From NCBI GenBank assembly GCA_963702075.1, contig OY969703.1, positions 1,054,001 through 1,118,000 of the forward strand: 64,000 nucleotides of DNA. The letters are read 5' to 3'. The stretch is from VAYN01 sp963702075. Its GTDB lineage: Bacteria > Actinomycetota > Thermoleophilia > Solirubrobacterales > 70-9. Under the pieces are notes generated by a model. The model saw only the letters and a program-made list of their open reading frames with translations. It was not told where the DNA came from and did no database searches. The position numbers and the translations under genes were made by a program. Below, one piece after another: positions 7,746-16,481 of this stretch; position 1 is the first letter of the stretch, and each line of letters starts with the position of its first letter.

Positions 7746-8408
7746 CTACTCGTGATGGGTCGGTTCCGGCGGTTGCATCGTCGTCCAGGCCCCCGGGTCC
7801 GGCTCGACCGGCCGCTCCCAGCGCAGGTCCTGGGGCGCCTCTCGCATGCGGATGATCCGCGCCGGGACGCCGCCGACGATCGCGTTGGCGGGAACGTCCT
7901 TGGCTACCACCGCGTTGGTCCCGATCACCGAGTTGTCGCCGACGCTGACGCCGCGCAGGATGCAGGCGCCGTAGCCGATCCAGACGTTGTTGCCGACCTC
8001 GACGTCGCGCTTGTAGATGCCCTGCAGGCGGATCGGCCGCTCGACCTCGACGACGCCGTGGTCGAAATCGATGAACATCGCCCGGTCGGCGATCACGCAT
8101 TGATCGCCGATGCGGACGTGCTGGTAGGCGGAGATCGTGCACTCCTGTCCCATCACCGTCTTCTGGCCGATCTCGACGCGGCCCTCGTGGCAGCGGATCT
8201 TGGTCCCGTCGCCGATCCAGACGAAGCGGCCGAAGCGGATCTCGCCGCGCGGCTCGATCTTCAGTTCGAGGCCGCGGCCGAGGAAGAAGGGGCCGTCGGA
8301 GACCCAGCGCCGGCCCGCTTGCGTGAAGAAGCGCCGCCAGAGGTAGCGCCAGAAGAGGCGCGCGTAGCGCGGGGTGAGCATTCGGTTCTGAGCGAGGAAG
8401 CGCAGCAC
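7746..8408 (-). CDS. hexapeptide-repeat acyltransferase (left-handed beta-helix)
   Basis: The 220-residue protein has repeated hexapeptide units [IV]-G-x-x-x-x from about residue 60 to 185. It ends with the typical V-V-A-K-D-V-P-A-N-A-I-V-G-G-V-P-A-R-I-I-R cap of the CysE/LacA/maltose O-acetyltransferase class. The N-terminal 40 residues are basic and aromatic. Such enzymes trimerise and transfer acetyl from acetyl-CoA to sugars or amino sugars. Given nearby glycan genes, an O-acetyltransferase for a surface sugar is plausible but not shown. The start is GTG at 8408, with no strong ribosome site. Confidence 0.75.
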   Translation of the reverse strand: MLRFLAQNRMLTPRYARLFWRYLWRRFFTQAGRRWVSDGPFFLGRGLELKIEPRGEIRFGRFVWIGDGTKIRCHEGRVEIGQKTVMGQECTISAYQHVRIGDQCVIADRAMFIDFDHGVVEVERPIRLQGIYKRDVEVGNNVWIGYGACILRGVSVGDNSVIGTNAVVAKDVPANAIVGGVPARIIRMREAPQDLRWERPVEPDPGAWTTMQPPEPTHHE

Positions 8409-8450
8409 GGCGGGGCAACTTTAAATGCCTCCTCTTAGACTGGGCCGCCC

Positions 8451-9413
8451 TTGCCCGACGCCGCCAAAACCGCGCCCCTGGCAGAGCGCCTCCTCAGCGG
8501 CGAAAAGCGGGCGCTGGCGCGGGCGATCACGCTGATCGAGTCCGACGACCCCGCCGGCTGGGAGCTCGTCCGCGAGGTCTACCCGCGCACCGGCAAGGCG
8601 CGGATCATCGGCTTCACCGGTCCGCCCGGGGTCGGCAAGAGCACGCTGATCGGAGCGCTGACGGGGGAGCTACGCAAGGCCGAGCGCGAAGTCGCCGTCC
8701 TCTCGATCGACCCCTCCAGCCCCTTCACCCGCGGCGCCCTGCTCGGCGACCGGATCCGCCTCACCGAGCACTTCCTCGACCCCGGCGTCTTCATCCGCTC
8801 GATGGCCTCGCGCGGCGCCCTCGGCGGCCTCTCCGAGGCGGCGCTGCAGGTGGCGCTGATCATGGACGCGGCCGGCAAAGACGACGTCCTGATCGAGACC
8901 GTCGGCGTCGGCCAGGCCGAGATCGACATCGTCGACCACGCCGACACGATCGTGCTGGCGCTGATGCCCGGCTCCGGCGACTCGATCCAGGCGTTGAAGG
9001 CGGGGGTGATGGAGATCCCCGACGTCATCGTCGTCAACAAGGCCGACCACCCGATGACCGACACGATGGTCCGCGAGGTCCGCGGCGTCCTCGCCCTCTC
9101 CCACGATCCGGAGGGCTGGAAGGTGCCGATCCTGCGCACCGAGGCGGCCCGCGGCGAGGGGGTCGAGGAGCTGGCGGTGCAGATCAAGGCGCACCGCGAG
9201 TTCATCGAGCAGCAGGGGACGCTGGCGGCGCGCCGCGCCCGCAACCTGCGCAGCGAGGTCGTCGGCATCGCCACCTCGCGGATGCGCCGCCGCCTGGAAG
9301 CGACGATCTCCGAGGACCCGGGGACGGCGGAGCTGCTGGACCGCGTCGTGCGGCGAGAGCTTGACCCCGCCACCGCCGCCAGCGAGCTACTGGAGAAGCA
9401 CGTCGATGCCTGA
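8451..9413 (+). CDS. meaB: MeaB/ArgK-family GTPase (methylmalonyl-CoA mutase chaperone)
   Basis: The 320-residue G3E-family P-loop GTPase has Walker A G-P-P-G-V-G-K-S-T-L near residue 48, D-P-S-S-P-F-T-R-G-A-L-L-G-D-R typical of MeaB, E-T-V-G-V-G-Q-A-E switch motif, and V-N-K-A-D guanine-binding motif. The family loads and protects the cobalamin cofactor of methylmalonyl-CoA mutase. A matching B12-binding mutase subunit is encoded at 20826, but the catalytic subunit is not in this window. The start is TTG 8451, with TAGACT at 8436-8441 and no ribosome site, suggesting a leaderless transcript. The stop overlaps the next gene's start region. Confidence 0.9.
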   Translation: MPDAAKTAPLAERLLSGEKRALARAITLIESDDPAGWELVREVYPRTGKARIIGFTGPPGVGKSTLIGALTGELRKAEREVAVLSIDPSSPFTRGALLGDRIRLTEHFLDPGVFIRSMASRGALGGLSEAALQVALIMDAAGKDDVLIETVGVGQAEIDIVDHADTIVLALMPGSGDSIQALKAGVMEIPDVIVVNKADHPMTDTMVREVRGVLALSHDPEGWKVPILRTEAARGEGVEELAVQIKAHREFIEQQGTLAARRARNLRSEVVGIATSRMRRRLEATISEDPGTAELLDRVVRRELDPATAASELLEKHVDA

Positions 9414-9810
9414 GCAAGCGCAGAGGCCGGGTGCCGCCGAGGCACTGGGCTGGTTGGGGGCCGAGGTCGCCGATCTGGGAGGCGACCCGGTCGGGCAGGT
9501 TCAAGGCATCTTCGTCGACGCCGACAGCGGCGAGCCGGCCTGGCTGGTCGCCCGGCTCGGCCGCCGCCGCCGCACCCGCGTCGTCGCCATCCCCTTCGAC
9601 AACTGCGCCGGCGCTCCCTTCGGCATCTGGGTCGCCCAGGAGGGAGAGGCGATCCGCAGCGCCCCCGTGGTCGACCCGACCCGGCCCCTGCGCCGCGAGC
9701 ACGAGCTGACGATCTGCGCCCACTTCGGGATCGGCGAGAAGGTGGGCCGCGCCGCCGCCGTCGCCGGCCGCGAAGAAGGCGACATCACCGCCGCTCCGCC
9801 CGGCCGCTAG
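9406..9810 (+). CDS. PRC-barrel-like domain protein
   Basis: The 134-residue protein resembles PRC-barrel domains. A beta-rich N-terminal segment (A-E-V-A-D-L-G-G-D-P-V-G-Q-V-Q-G-I-F-V-D) leads into W-L-V-A-R-L-G, followed by an acidic to neutral tail. ATG 9406 overlaps the 3' end of meaB by 8 nt, so translational coupling is likely. PRC-barrel proteins occur in ribosome maturation (RimM) and photosynthetic reaction centre subunit H, and as free-standing stress proteins. The role here is unknown. Confidence 0.6.
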   Translation: MPEQAQRPGAAEALGWLGAEVADLGGDPVGQVQGIFVDADSGEPAWLVARLGRRRRTRVVAIPFDNCAGAPFGIWVAQEGEAIRSAPVVDPTRPLRREHELTICAHFGIGEKVGRAAAVAGREEGDITAAPPGR

Positions 9811-9866
9811 CGACGCATCCGTTCACGTCATCTCCTCGTAATCCTCACCTGGAAAGGTGAAGGTCG

Positions 9867-11639
9867 ATGGTGCTCTTGATCCTCTTCGGATTCGTCGCGG
9901 GCGCGGCAACGGCGCTCTCTCCTTGCGTGCTGCCGGTGCTGCCGATCGCGCTCTCGGCCGGGGCGACCGGGGGGCGCCGCCGCCCGCTGGGCATCGTCGC
10001 CGGCCTGGCTCTCTCCTTCACCTTCGCGGTGGTCGCCCTCGCCTACCTGATCGCGGCGCTGAACCTGCCGAACGAACTGCTGCGCGACATCGCGATCGGC
10101 GTCCTGATCGCCTTTGGCGTCGTCCTGATGACGCCGCCGCTGGGGCGCAGGCTGGAGGCCTGGCTGAGCGGTTTCGCCGGCCGGGCGGGATCGCCGCGGA
10201 CGACCGGGGACGGGTTCTGGTCGGGGCTCCTGCTCGGCGGCAGCCTAGGGATCCTCTACGTCCCCTGCGCCGGGCCGATCCTCGGCGGCGTCATCGTCGT
10301 CACCGCCTCGCAGAGCTTCAACGCGGGGCGGCTGGCGGTGGCCTTCGCCTACGCGCTCGGCTCGGCGGCCGTGCTCTACCTGCTGATGCTCGGCGGGCGC
10401 CGGATCGTGCGCCCGCTGGCCCGGCGCGGGCAGTTGCTGCAGATTGCGACCGGGGCGGTGATGGTGCTGGTCGCCTTCGCGATGCTGGGCGAATACGACC
10501 TGCGCTTCCAGCGCAACGTGACCGCCGAGCTTCCGTCCTTCCTCGTCAACCCGGCGGAAAGCCTCGAGAACGCCGACTCGGCGCAGGCGGCGCTCACCAG
10601 GCTCAACGGCGGCAACGGCAACGGCAACGGCATCGGCGCGCGGGCCGCGGCGGGTGAATCGAAGCCGGCGCCCGAAGCGGGCGCGAAGGACGCCGTTCCC
10701 CTCCAGGACTACGGCCCCGCCCCCGAATTCACCGACACCGAGAAGTGGTTCAACACCCCCGGCGGGCGTCCGTTGACGATGGCGGGCCTGCGTGGCCGCG
10801 TCGTCCTGGTCGATTTCTGGACCTACACCTGCATCAACTGCATCCGCACCCTGCCCTACCTCGAGGCCTGGGACAAGCGCTATCGCAAGGACGGCCTGAC
10901 GATCGTCGGCGTCCACTCGCCCGAGTTCCCCTTCGAGCGCGAAGCCTCGAACGTCGAAGCGGCAATTGCGGCCGAAGGCATCCGTTATCCCGTCGTCCAG
11001 GACAACGAACTGGGGACCTGGAGCGCCTACGAAAACCAGTACTGGCCGGCCGAGTACTTCATCGACGCTCGCGGCCACGTCCGCTACGTCCACTTCGGCG
11101 AGGGCGAATACGGGGAGAAAGAGCAGGTGATCCGCGAGCTGCTGGCCGAAGCCGGGGACCGGGTGGGGCGGGGAGAGTCCGGGGCGAAGGGGATCGAACC
11201 CTCGGCCGGCGTGACGACGCCGGAGACCTACCTCGGGGCTGCCCGGGCCGAACGGTTCACCAACCCCGAACTTTCGCCGGGTATGCACGACTTCACCGCG
11301 CCGGCACGGGTACCGCCGAACGAATTCGCCTTTCGCGGACCCTGGCGGATCGAATTCCACTCGGCGACGGCGGCGGGCGGCTCGCTCGAACTCGACTTCG
11401 GCGCCCGGCGCGTCTACCTCGTTCTCGGCACCGTCGATGGCAAGCCCCGCCGGGTCCGGGTTCTCCTCGACGGCAAGCCGATCGCACCCGGGGCGGCGGG
11501 CTCCGACGTCCACGCCGGCGAGGTCACTGTCGACTCGCAACGGCTCTACGACCTCGTCAACCTGCCGCGCGTCGGGCACCACGTCCTCGAGCTGGTCCCG
11601 GAACCGGGGGTGCAGGGCTATGCCTTCACGTTTGGCTAG
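9867..11639 (+). CDS. dipZ: DipZ-like fusion: CcdA-type membrane domain, thioredoxin domain, C-terminal beta domain
   Basis: The 590-residue protein has about six membrane segments (residues 1-210) of the CcdA/DsbD type, with the redox pair C20 (L-S-P-C-V-L-P) and C134 (Y-V-P-C-A-G-P). A Gly/Asn-rich linker near residues 248-258 (codons of a GGCAAC repeat) follows. A TlpA/thioredoxin-like domain carries C322-I-N-C325 inside D-F-W-T-Y-T-C-I-N-C. The last 140 residues form a beta-rich domain as in mycobacterial DipZ (Rv2874). It should carry electrons from cytosolic thioredoxin across the membrane to extracytoplasmic thiols. A short hairpin (CACCT/AGGTG) lies just upstream. Confidence 0.9.
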   Translation: MVLLILFGFVAGAATALSPCVLPVLPIALSAGATGGRRRPLGIVAGLALSFTFAVVALAYLIAALNLPNELLRDIAIGVLIAFGVVLMTPPLGRRLEAWLSGFAGRAGSPRTTGDGFWSGLLLGGSLGILYVPCAGPILGGVIVVTASQSFNAGRLAVAFAYALGSAAVLYLLMLGGRRIVRPLARRGQLLQIATGAVMVLVAFAMLGEYDLRFQRNVTAELPSFLVNPAESLENADSAQAALTRLNGGNGNGNGIGARAAAGESKPAPEAGAKDAVPLQDYGPAPEFTDTEKWFNTPGGRPLTMAGLRGRVVLVDFWTYTCINCIRTLPYLEAWDKRYRKDGLTIVGVHSPEFPFEREASNVEAAIAAEGIRYPVVQDNELGTWSAYENQYWPAEYFIDARGHVRYVHFGEGEYGEKEQVIRELLAEAGDRVGRGESGAKGIEPSAGVTTPETYLGAARAERFTNPELSPGMHDFTAPARVPPNEFAFRGPWRIEFHSATAAGGSLELDFGARRVYLVLGTVDGKPRRVRVLLDGKPIAPGAAGSDVHAGEVTVDSQRLYDLVNLPRVGHHVLELVPEPGVQGYAFTFG

Positions 11640-11667
11640 CGCCGCCCCGGAGGCGAGAATCGCCTCG

Positions 11668-12372
11668 ATGGCCGAAGAGAACAAAGGCACCGTCCTCGTC
11701 GTCGACGACGAGCCGACGATCGTCGAGATCGTCGCTCGCTACCTCGATCGGGCCGGCTTCGAAACCTTCGAAGCGATGGACGGGCCGGAGGCGCTGCGGC
11801 TCGCCGACCTGCACCGCCCGGACCTCCTCGTCCTCGACGTGATGCTGCCGGGGCTGGACGGGATCGAGGTGATGCGGCAGCTGCACGAGCGCCCGGGCAA
11901 GCGGGTCGCGGTGATCTTGCTGACCGCGCGCGGCGAGGAGAACGACCGGCTGGTCGGTCTTCGCCACGGCGCCGACGACTACGTGGTCAAGCCCTTCTCT
12001 CCAGCCGAGCTGGTCGCCCGAGCGGAGGCGGTGATGCGCCGCGTGTCACCGCCCGCCGAGGACGAGGGGGCGCCGCCGATCGAGCACGGGCCGCTGCGGG
12101 TGGAGCCGGCGACGCGGCGCGTCTTCCTCGACGGCAAGGAGCTCTCGCTGACCCAGCGCGAGTTCGACCTGCTCGCCTACCTCGCCGCCCGTCCCGGCCG
12201 CGTCTTCTCCCGCGACCAGCTGATGGAAGCGGTCTGGGAATACCCGTTCTTCACCGACACCAGCACCGTCACCGTCCACATCCGCCGCCTCCGCGCCAAG
12301 CTCGGCGACGACTCGGCCGAGCCGCGCTTCATCGAGACGGTGTGGGGCGTCGGCTACCGGTTCAAGCCGTGA
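11668..12372 (+). CDS. OmpR/PhoB-family response regulator
   Basis: The 234-residue regulator has a receiver domain (residues 7-122; acidic pocket D-D-E, phospho-acceptor D57 in L-V-L-D-V-M-L-P-G, and K-P-F near residue 109) and a winged-helix trans_reg_C domain (about 140-232, ending E-T-V-W-G-V-G-Y-R-F). ATG 11668 lies 28 nt after the DipZ-like gene, so both may share a transcript. The stop overlaps the kinase start by 4 nt (GTGA), a typical two-component operon. Confidence 0.93.
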   Translation: MAEENKGTVLVVDDEPTIVEIVARYLDRAGFETFEAMDGPEALRLADLHRPDLLVLDVMLPGLDGIEVMRQLHERPGKRVAVILLTARGEENDRLVGLRHGADDYVVKPFSPAELVARAEAVMRRVSPPAEDEGAPPIEHGPLRVEPATRRVFLDGKELSLTQREFDLLAYLAARPGRVFSRDQLMEAVWEYPFFTDTSTVTVHIRRLRAKLGDDSAEPRFIETVWGVGYRFKP

Positions 12373-13226
12373 AGCGCGCCCTGCTGATCGCCGTCGTCGC
12401 CTTCGTCGCCGGCGGTGCCGCGGTGGCGGTCCCGCACGGGATGGGTGCCGAGCAGATCGCCCTCGCTCTCCTGGCGGCGGCAGGGATCGCCTTGGCCGGG
12501 GCCCTGGCGGCGCGGCTGGCGATGGAAGAGCGCAGCGCTCGCGAGGTCGAGGAGATGCGCCGGCAGCTCGTCGCCGCCGCCTCCCACGACCTCCGCACGC
12601 CGCTGGCCTCGCTGCGCCTGCTGGTCGAGTCGATCGACGACGGGGTGGCGACGGGGGAGACCCGCGAGCGCTACCTGAAGGAGATCCGCACCCACGTCGC
12701 CGTCCTCAGCGACCTGATCGACGATCTCTTCGAGCTTTCCCGGATCGAGGCCGGCGACATCTCCTGGACCATGGGCCAGGTCGAGCTGCGCGAGCTGATC
12801 GACGAGGCGGTCGCGGCGATGGGCGCTTCCGCGGCGGCGCGAGGGGTGAGGGTGGCCGCCGAGCTGCCCTCCGACGCCCTGCTTGCCCGAGCCAACGCCG
12901 AGAAGGTGCAGCGGGTCCTCTTCAACCTGATCCAGAACGCGATCCGCCACACCCCCGCTGACGGCAGCGTCACCGTCCGCGCCCGCTCGCTCGGCGGCGA
13001 CAGCGGCGTCGAGATCGAGGTCGACGACGAAGGCGAGGGGATTCCCCTGGAGAGCGCGGAACGAGTCTTCGAGCCCTTCTACCGCGGCGACTCCGCCCGC
13101 ACCGAGGAGGGCGCCGGCCTTGGCCTCGCGATCTCCAAGGCCATCGTCGAGGCCCACGGCGGCAGGATCTGGCTCGAATCCGGGGGCCCAGGCACCAGAG
13201 TCAGGTTCACCTTACAATCTGATTAA
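12369..13226 (+). CDS. sensor histidine kinase with two membrane segments and no extracytoplasmic domain
   Basis: The 285-residue HisKA/HATPase_c kinase has membrane helices at about residues 4-22 and 27-48 with only a few residues between them. The H-box is A-A-S-H73-D-L-R-T-P, the N-box N-L-I-Q-N-A, and the G-boxes D-E-G-E-G and G-A-G-L-G-L-A. It should autophosphorylate and pass phosphate to the regulator encoded just upstream. GTG 12369 is preferred over an upstream GTG because it gives the usual 4-nt overlap and starts right before the first helix. Its stop codon shares one base with the start of the following lipoprotein gene (TAATG). Confidence 0.9.
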   Translation: MKRALLIAVVAFVAGGAAVAVPHGMGAEQIALALLAAAGIALAGALAARLAMEERSAREVEEMRRQLVAAASHDLRTPLASLRLLVESIDDGVATGETRERYLKEIRTHVAVLSDLIDDLFELSRIEAGDISWTMGQVELRELIDEAVAAMGASAAARGVRVAAELPSDALLARANAEKVQRVLFNLIQNAIRHTPADGSVTVRARSLGGDSGVEIEVDDEGEGIPLESAERVFEPFYRGDSARTEEGAGLGLAISKAIVEAHGGRIWLESGGPGTRVRFTLQSD

Positions 13227-14236
13227 TGCGGGGGATTTGTGCGATGGTGATTGCCGTGGGGGCGCTCCTGCTTGCGGGCTGTGGATCCCAGGGTTCGGCC
13301 GAGACCGCGGGAACGGAATCGACCGATCAGCGGCCGATCCGGAATCTGACGGTGACGCTCGACGGCCACGAAGGAGCGGAGAACGTCGGCATCCTGATGG
13401 CTCAGCAACGCGGCTATTTCACCGACGCGCGACTCTCTGTCTCGATCTTCAGCCCGGTCCGGCCCGCTCGGCCGGTCCAGTACGTGGTCACCCGCCAGGA
13501 CGATCTCGGGGTGACTCAGGAGCCGCAGCTGGCTATGGCGAAGGCGAAACGGGCCCCGATCATCGCCGTCGGCGGCCTGGTTCACCAGCCCACCGCGGCG
13601 ATGATCTGGCTGAAGAAGTCGCAGATCAACGGCATCGCCGACCTGAAGGGGAAGACGATCGCGGTCGCCGGCGTCCCCTTCCAGGAAGAGTTCCTGGAGA
13701 ACCTGTTGTCTCGCTCTGGGTTGACGCTCGATGACGTGAAGGTGGAGGACGTCGGCTACGAGCTGGTGCCTGCGCTGGTCAGCGGGCGTGCGGACGCCAT
13801 CTTCGGCTCCTGGAACCTGGAGGGAGCCGAGCTCGAATCGCGCGGCTTGAAGCCGGTCGTCACTCGCCTCAAGAGTCTCGGCGTTCCCTCCTACGACGAA
13901 TTCGTCGTGATCGCAAGGACCGATCGGGTTGCCAAGGAACCCGGCTCGATTCGGGATTTCATGGCGGCGGTCGCTCGCGGTACCGCTGCGGCAATCGAAG
14001 ACCCACAGGCCGCGGTCGAGGCGATCGAACAAGCAGGTCTAGGTGGTTCTCAGCCGAGTCGAAAGACGCTGGAAGCCGAGGTCTCCGCGACCCTGCCACT
14101 GCTTTCCAAGAGCGGCTACATGGTCCCGGAACAGTCGCTCCTGCTGACGGACTGGATGCGAGACGAAGGCATGATCAAGCGAAGCCCGACGCCGCCGGAA
14201 ATGCTTACCGACGAATACCTGTCGTGGCAACCCTGA
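13226..14236 (+). CDS. NMT1/THI5-like (SsuA-type) substrate-binding lipoprotein
   Basis: The 336-residue protein has a lipoprotein signal (L-L-L-A-G-C near residue 19), so it should be anchored outside the membrane. The body matches NMT1/SsuA-type solute-binding proteins of ABC importers for thiamine precursors, alkanesulfonates and similar small molecules: G-I-L-M-A-Q-Q-R-G-Y-F, then I-A-D-L-K-G-K-T-I-A-V-A-G, and G-R-A-D-A-I-F-G-S-W. No permease or ATPase gene is nearby. The gene is translationally coupled to the kinase gene by a TAATG overlap, suggesting either a sensory role for the binding protein or ABC partners elsewhere. The ligand is not predictable. Confidence 0.85.
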   Translation: MRGICAMVIAVGALLLAGCGSQGSAETAGTESTDQRPIRNLTVTLDGHEGAENVGILMAQQRGYFTDARLSVSIFSPVRPARPVQYVVTRQDDLGVTQEPQLAMAKAKRAPIIAVGGLVHQPTAAMIWLKKSQINGIADLKGKTIAVAGVPFQEEFLENLLSRSGLTLDDVKVEDVGYELVPALVSGRADAIFGSWNLEGAELESRGLKPVVTRLKSLGVPSYDEFVVIARTDRVAKEPGSIRDFMAAVARGTAAAIEDPQAAVEAIEQAGLGGSQPSRKTLEAEVSATLPLLSKSGYMVPEQSLLLTDWMRDEGMIKRSPTPPEMLTDEYLSWQP

Positions 14237-14252
14237 GTCAGCCCCGCTGGCT

Positions 14253-15689
14253 CTACAGCTGCAGCGCCTTGACCTGCAGCAGCTCCTCGATCCCGTAGCG
14301 GCCGTTCTCGCGGCCGTGGCCCGACTGGCCGTAGCCGCCGAAGGGGGCAAGGGGGTTGAAGGCGCCGCCGTTGATCTCGATCTGGCCGGTGCGGATGCGT
14401 CTGGCGACGCCGATCGCGCGGTCGGTGTCGGCCGCCCAGACGCCGCCGGCGAGCCCGTACTCGGTCGAGTTGGCGATCCGGACCGCGTCGTCCTCGCCCT
14501 CATAGGGCTGGATCACCAGCACCGGGCCGAAGATCTCCTCCTGGCCGATCGTCATCTCCGGCGTTACCTCGGAGAAGACGGTGGGGCGGACGAAGTAGCC
14601 GCGCTCGAGGCCCTCGGGTGGCTCGGCGCCGCCGGTGATCAGTCGCGCGCCCTCCTCCCCTCCTTTGCGGATGTAGCCGCGCACCCGCTCGCGCTGGACC
14701 TCGGAGACGAGCGGGCCGAGGCGGGTCGAGGACTCGAAGGGATCGCCGGGCGTAAAGGTCTCCGCCGCCGCCTTCGCCAGCTCCTCGGCCTCGGCCAGAC
14801 GCTGGCGCGGGACCAGCATCCGGGTCAGGGCGCTGCAGGTCTGACCGGAATTGAGGAAGCACTTGGCGACGCCGTCGGGCACCGCCCGCGCGAGGTCGGC
14901 GTCGTCGAGGATCACGTTGGGCGACTTGCCGCCGAGCTCCATCGCCACCGGCTTCACCGTCGTCGAGGCCAGCTCGCTGACCCGGCGCCCAGCCCGGGTC
15001 GAGCCGGTGAAGGAGACCATGTCGACGCCGGGGTGGGCGGCGATCGCCTCGCCGACGACGGGGCCGGTGCCGGTGACGAGGTTGAAGACGCCGGCCGGCA
15101 GGCCGGCCGCCTCGATCACCTCGGCCAGCAGGAAGGCATTCAGCGGCGTTACCTCGCTCGGCTTCAGGACGACGGTGCAGCCCGCGGCGAGGGCGGGGGC
15201 GACCTTGGCGGCAATCTGGTTCAGCGGGTAGTTCCAGGGAGTGATCGCGCCGAGGACGCCGGCCGGCTCGCGCAGGACCCGCGAGTTGCCGATCTCCTCC
15301 TCCCAGGCGACCTCCTCCATCAGCTTCGGCATCGACGCGAACTGCGAGGTCGGCAGCCCGACCTGGATCATCTGGCTCAGCTTCAGCGGCATCCCCAGCT
15401 CTTGGGCGATCGTCGTCGCGATCTCCTCGGCCCGCTCGCTCAGGCCGCCGGCGATCGCTTCCAGATATCCCGCGCGGGTCTCGCGCGAAGTCTGCGACCA
15501 GCTCTCGAATGCCGCCCGCGCGGCGGCGACGGCCAAATCGACGTCAACCGGAGTGCACCCCGGAATCGTGCCCATGACCTCCTCGGTGGTCGAGTTCACC
15601 ACCTCGATCGGGTCGGCCCCGCTCGGCTCGACCCACTCGCCGCCGATGAAGATCCTGTCCCTCGCCTGAACCTCAGCCGCCGTAGCCAC
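14253..15689 (-). CDS. NAD(P)-dependent aldehyde dehydrogenase
   Basis: The 478-residue ALDH-superfamily enzyme has the cofactor region T-P-W-N-Y-P and K-P-S-E-V-T, the glycine signature F-T-G-S-T-R-A-G, general-base Glu in M-E-L-G-G-K-S-P, catalytic Cys in N-S-G-Q-T-C, and the late E-E-I-F-G-P-V motif. Its length is normal for the family. It oxidises an aldehyde to the acid; the substrate is unknown. The start is GTG at 15689. The gene stands alone on the minus strand, convergent with the NMT1-like gene 16 nt away. Confidence 0.92.
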   Translation of the reverse strand: MATAAEVQARDRIFIGGEWVEPSGADPIEVVNSTTEEVMGTIPGCTPVDVDLAVAAARAAFESWSQTSRETRAGYLEAIAGGLSERAEEIATTIAQELGMPLKLSQMIQVGLPTSQFASMPKLMEEVAWEEEIGNSRVLREPAGVLGAITPWNYPLNQIAAKVAPALAAGCTVVLKPSEVTPLNAFLLAEVIEAAGLPAGVFNLVTGTGPVVGEAIAAHPGVDMVSFTGSTRAGRRVSELASTTVKPVAMELGGKSPNVILDDADLARAVPDGVAKCFLNSGQTCSALTRMLVPRQRLAEAEELAKAAAETFTPGDPFESSTRLGPLVSEVQRERVRGYIRKGGEEGARLITGGAEPPEGLERGYFVRPTVFSEVTPEMTIGQEEIFGPVLVIQPYEGEDDAVRIANSTEYGLAGGVWAADTDRAIGVARRIRTGQIEINGGAFNPLAPFGGYGQSGHGRENGRYGIEELLQVKALQL

Positions 15690-15791
15690 ACCCGCTCCTC
15701 TCGTCGCCTGTCGTCACCAAAGCTAACGTCTTTGTTCAATGGGATCAGCGGGCGAAATGCCGGAATCGAGTGCGAACGCGTCTCGCCTTCG

Positions 15792-15980
15792 GTGGAGAGG
15801 CTGCAAGAGCTGCTTTTTCTGATGGGGGAGGATCTGGTTTTGGAAGCTAGGCCTCGAGAGCCGACGATCGATCTGGAGCAGCTAGAGGTGCGCCTTGCAA
15901 TGACGCCTCAGGAAAGGGTCGAAGCGGGACTCGCGGCGGCCGAGAAGATTCGCGAGCACGAAGCGGAAGAGCGGGATTAG
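15792..15980 (+). CDS. hypothetical small charged protein
   Basis: The open frame encodes about 62 residues from GTG 15792 and ends at TAG 15978-15980. The C-terminal half (T-P-Q-E-R-V-E-A-G-L-A-A-A-E-K-I-R-E) looks like a genuine amphipathic helix of the kind seen in small antitoxin-like or adaptor proteins. There is no good ribosome site, and an in-frame TTG lies at 15732. Its stop overlaps the stop of the convergent HxlR gene by 3 nt. No toxin-like partner is next to it. The call is tentative. Confidence 0.4.
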   Translation: MERLQELLFLMGEDLVLEARPREPTIDLEQLEVRLAMTPQERVEAGLAAAEKIREHEAEERD

Positions 15981-16462
15981 TCGGCAGCGGCAGGCAATTT
16001 CTCTGCTGGCAGCTTCGCCCCCGGTCCCGGAACCTGGATCGCATCACGAGCCGTGAGGACCTTGCCGCAGCGTTCGCAGATACCGCGCTCTGAGACCTCG
16101 CCGCCGCACTCCTTATGGACGATCAGGCGCTTGGGGCCGCCGGGATCGGGGGAGTAGCGCTCGCCCCAGTGCAGGAGGGCGATCAGGGCGGGCCAGAGGT
16201 CGAGGCCCTTCTGGGTGAGGAAGTACTCGTAGCGAGGCGGGTTTTCCGAGTAGGCGCGGCGTTCGAGGATCTCCTCGTCGACCAGGCGCTGGAGGCGGGC
16301 GGAGAGGACGTTGCGGGCAATCCCGAGGCTCTCCTGGATCTCGCCGAAGCGGCGGTTGCCGTGCATGATCGAGCGGACGATCAGCAGCGACCAGCGCTCG
16401 CCGATCACCTCGAGGGCCTTGGCGACCGAGTTGTCGACGCCGGGATAGTCGCGACGCAGCAC
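15977..16462 (-). CDS. HxlR-family winged-helix regulator with C-terminal zinc-ribbon-like tail
   Basis: The roughly 161-residue protein has an HxlR core at about residues 8-105: A-L-E-V-I-G-E-R-W-S-L-L-I-V-R, then F-G-E-I-Q-E-S-L-G-I-A-R-N-V-L-S-A-R-L. A tail follows with H-K-E-C-G-G and C-E-R-C-G-K, a possible zinc knuckle. GTG 16462 is used because it precedes the conserved R-R-D-Y-P-G-V-D-N-S. It is divergent from a two-gene unit, with two matching 19-bp operator-like repeats between them. HxlR proteins sense small molecules or redox state; the ligand here is unknown. Confidence 0.85.
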   Translation of the reverse strand: MLRRDYPGVDNSVAKALEVIGERWSLLIVRSIMHGNRRFGEIQESLGIARNVLSARLQRLVDEEILERRAYSENPPRYEYFLTQKGLDLWPALIALLHWGERYSPDPGGPKRLIVHKECGGEVSERGICERCGKVLTARDAIQVPGPGAKLPAEKLPAAAD

Positions 16463-16481
16463 GAGTGTGATCTTCGCACAC

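Noticed and set aside
9852..9865. CACCT/AGGTG hairpin before the DipZ-like gene
   Set aside because: The stem is only 5 bp with a 4-nt loop; too weak for a regulatory claim, though it overlaps the ribosome site.
10605..10638. GGCAAC tandem repeat in the DipZ-like gene
   Set aside because: It encodes a Gly/Asn linker between domains in frame, so a flexible linker explains it without a regulatory role.
14316..15980. 554-codon plus-strand open frame opposite the aldehyde dehydrogenase
   Set aside because: It is antisense to a clear ALDH. Only the last 60 or so codons beyond the ALDH gene could be a real small protein, listed separately.
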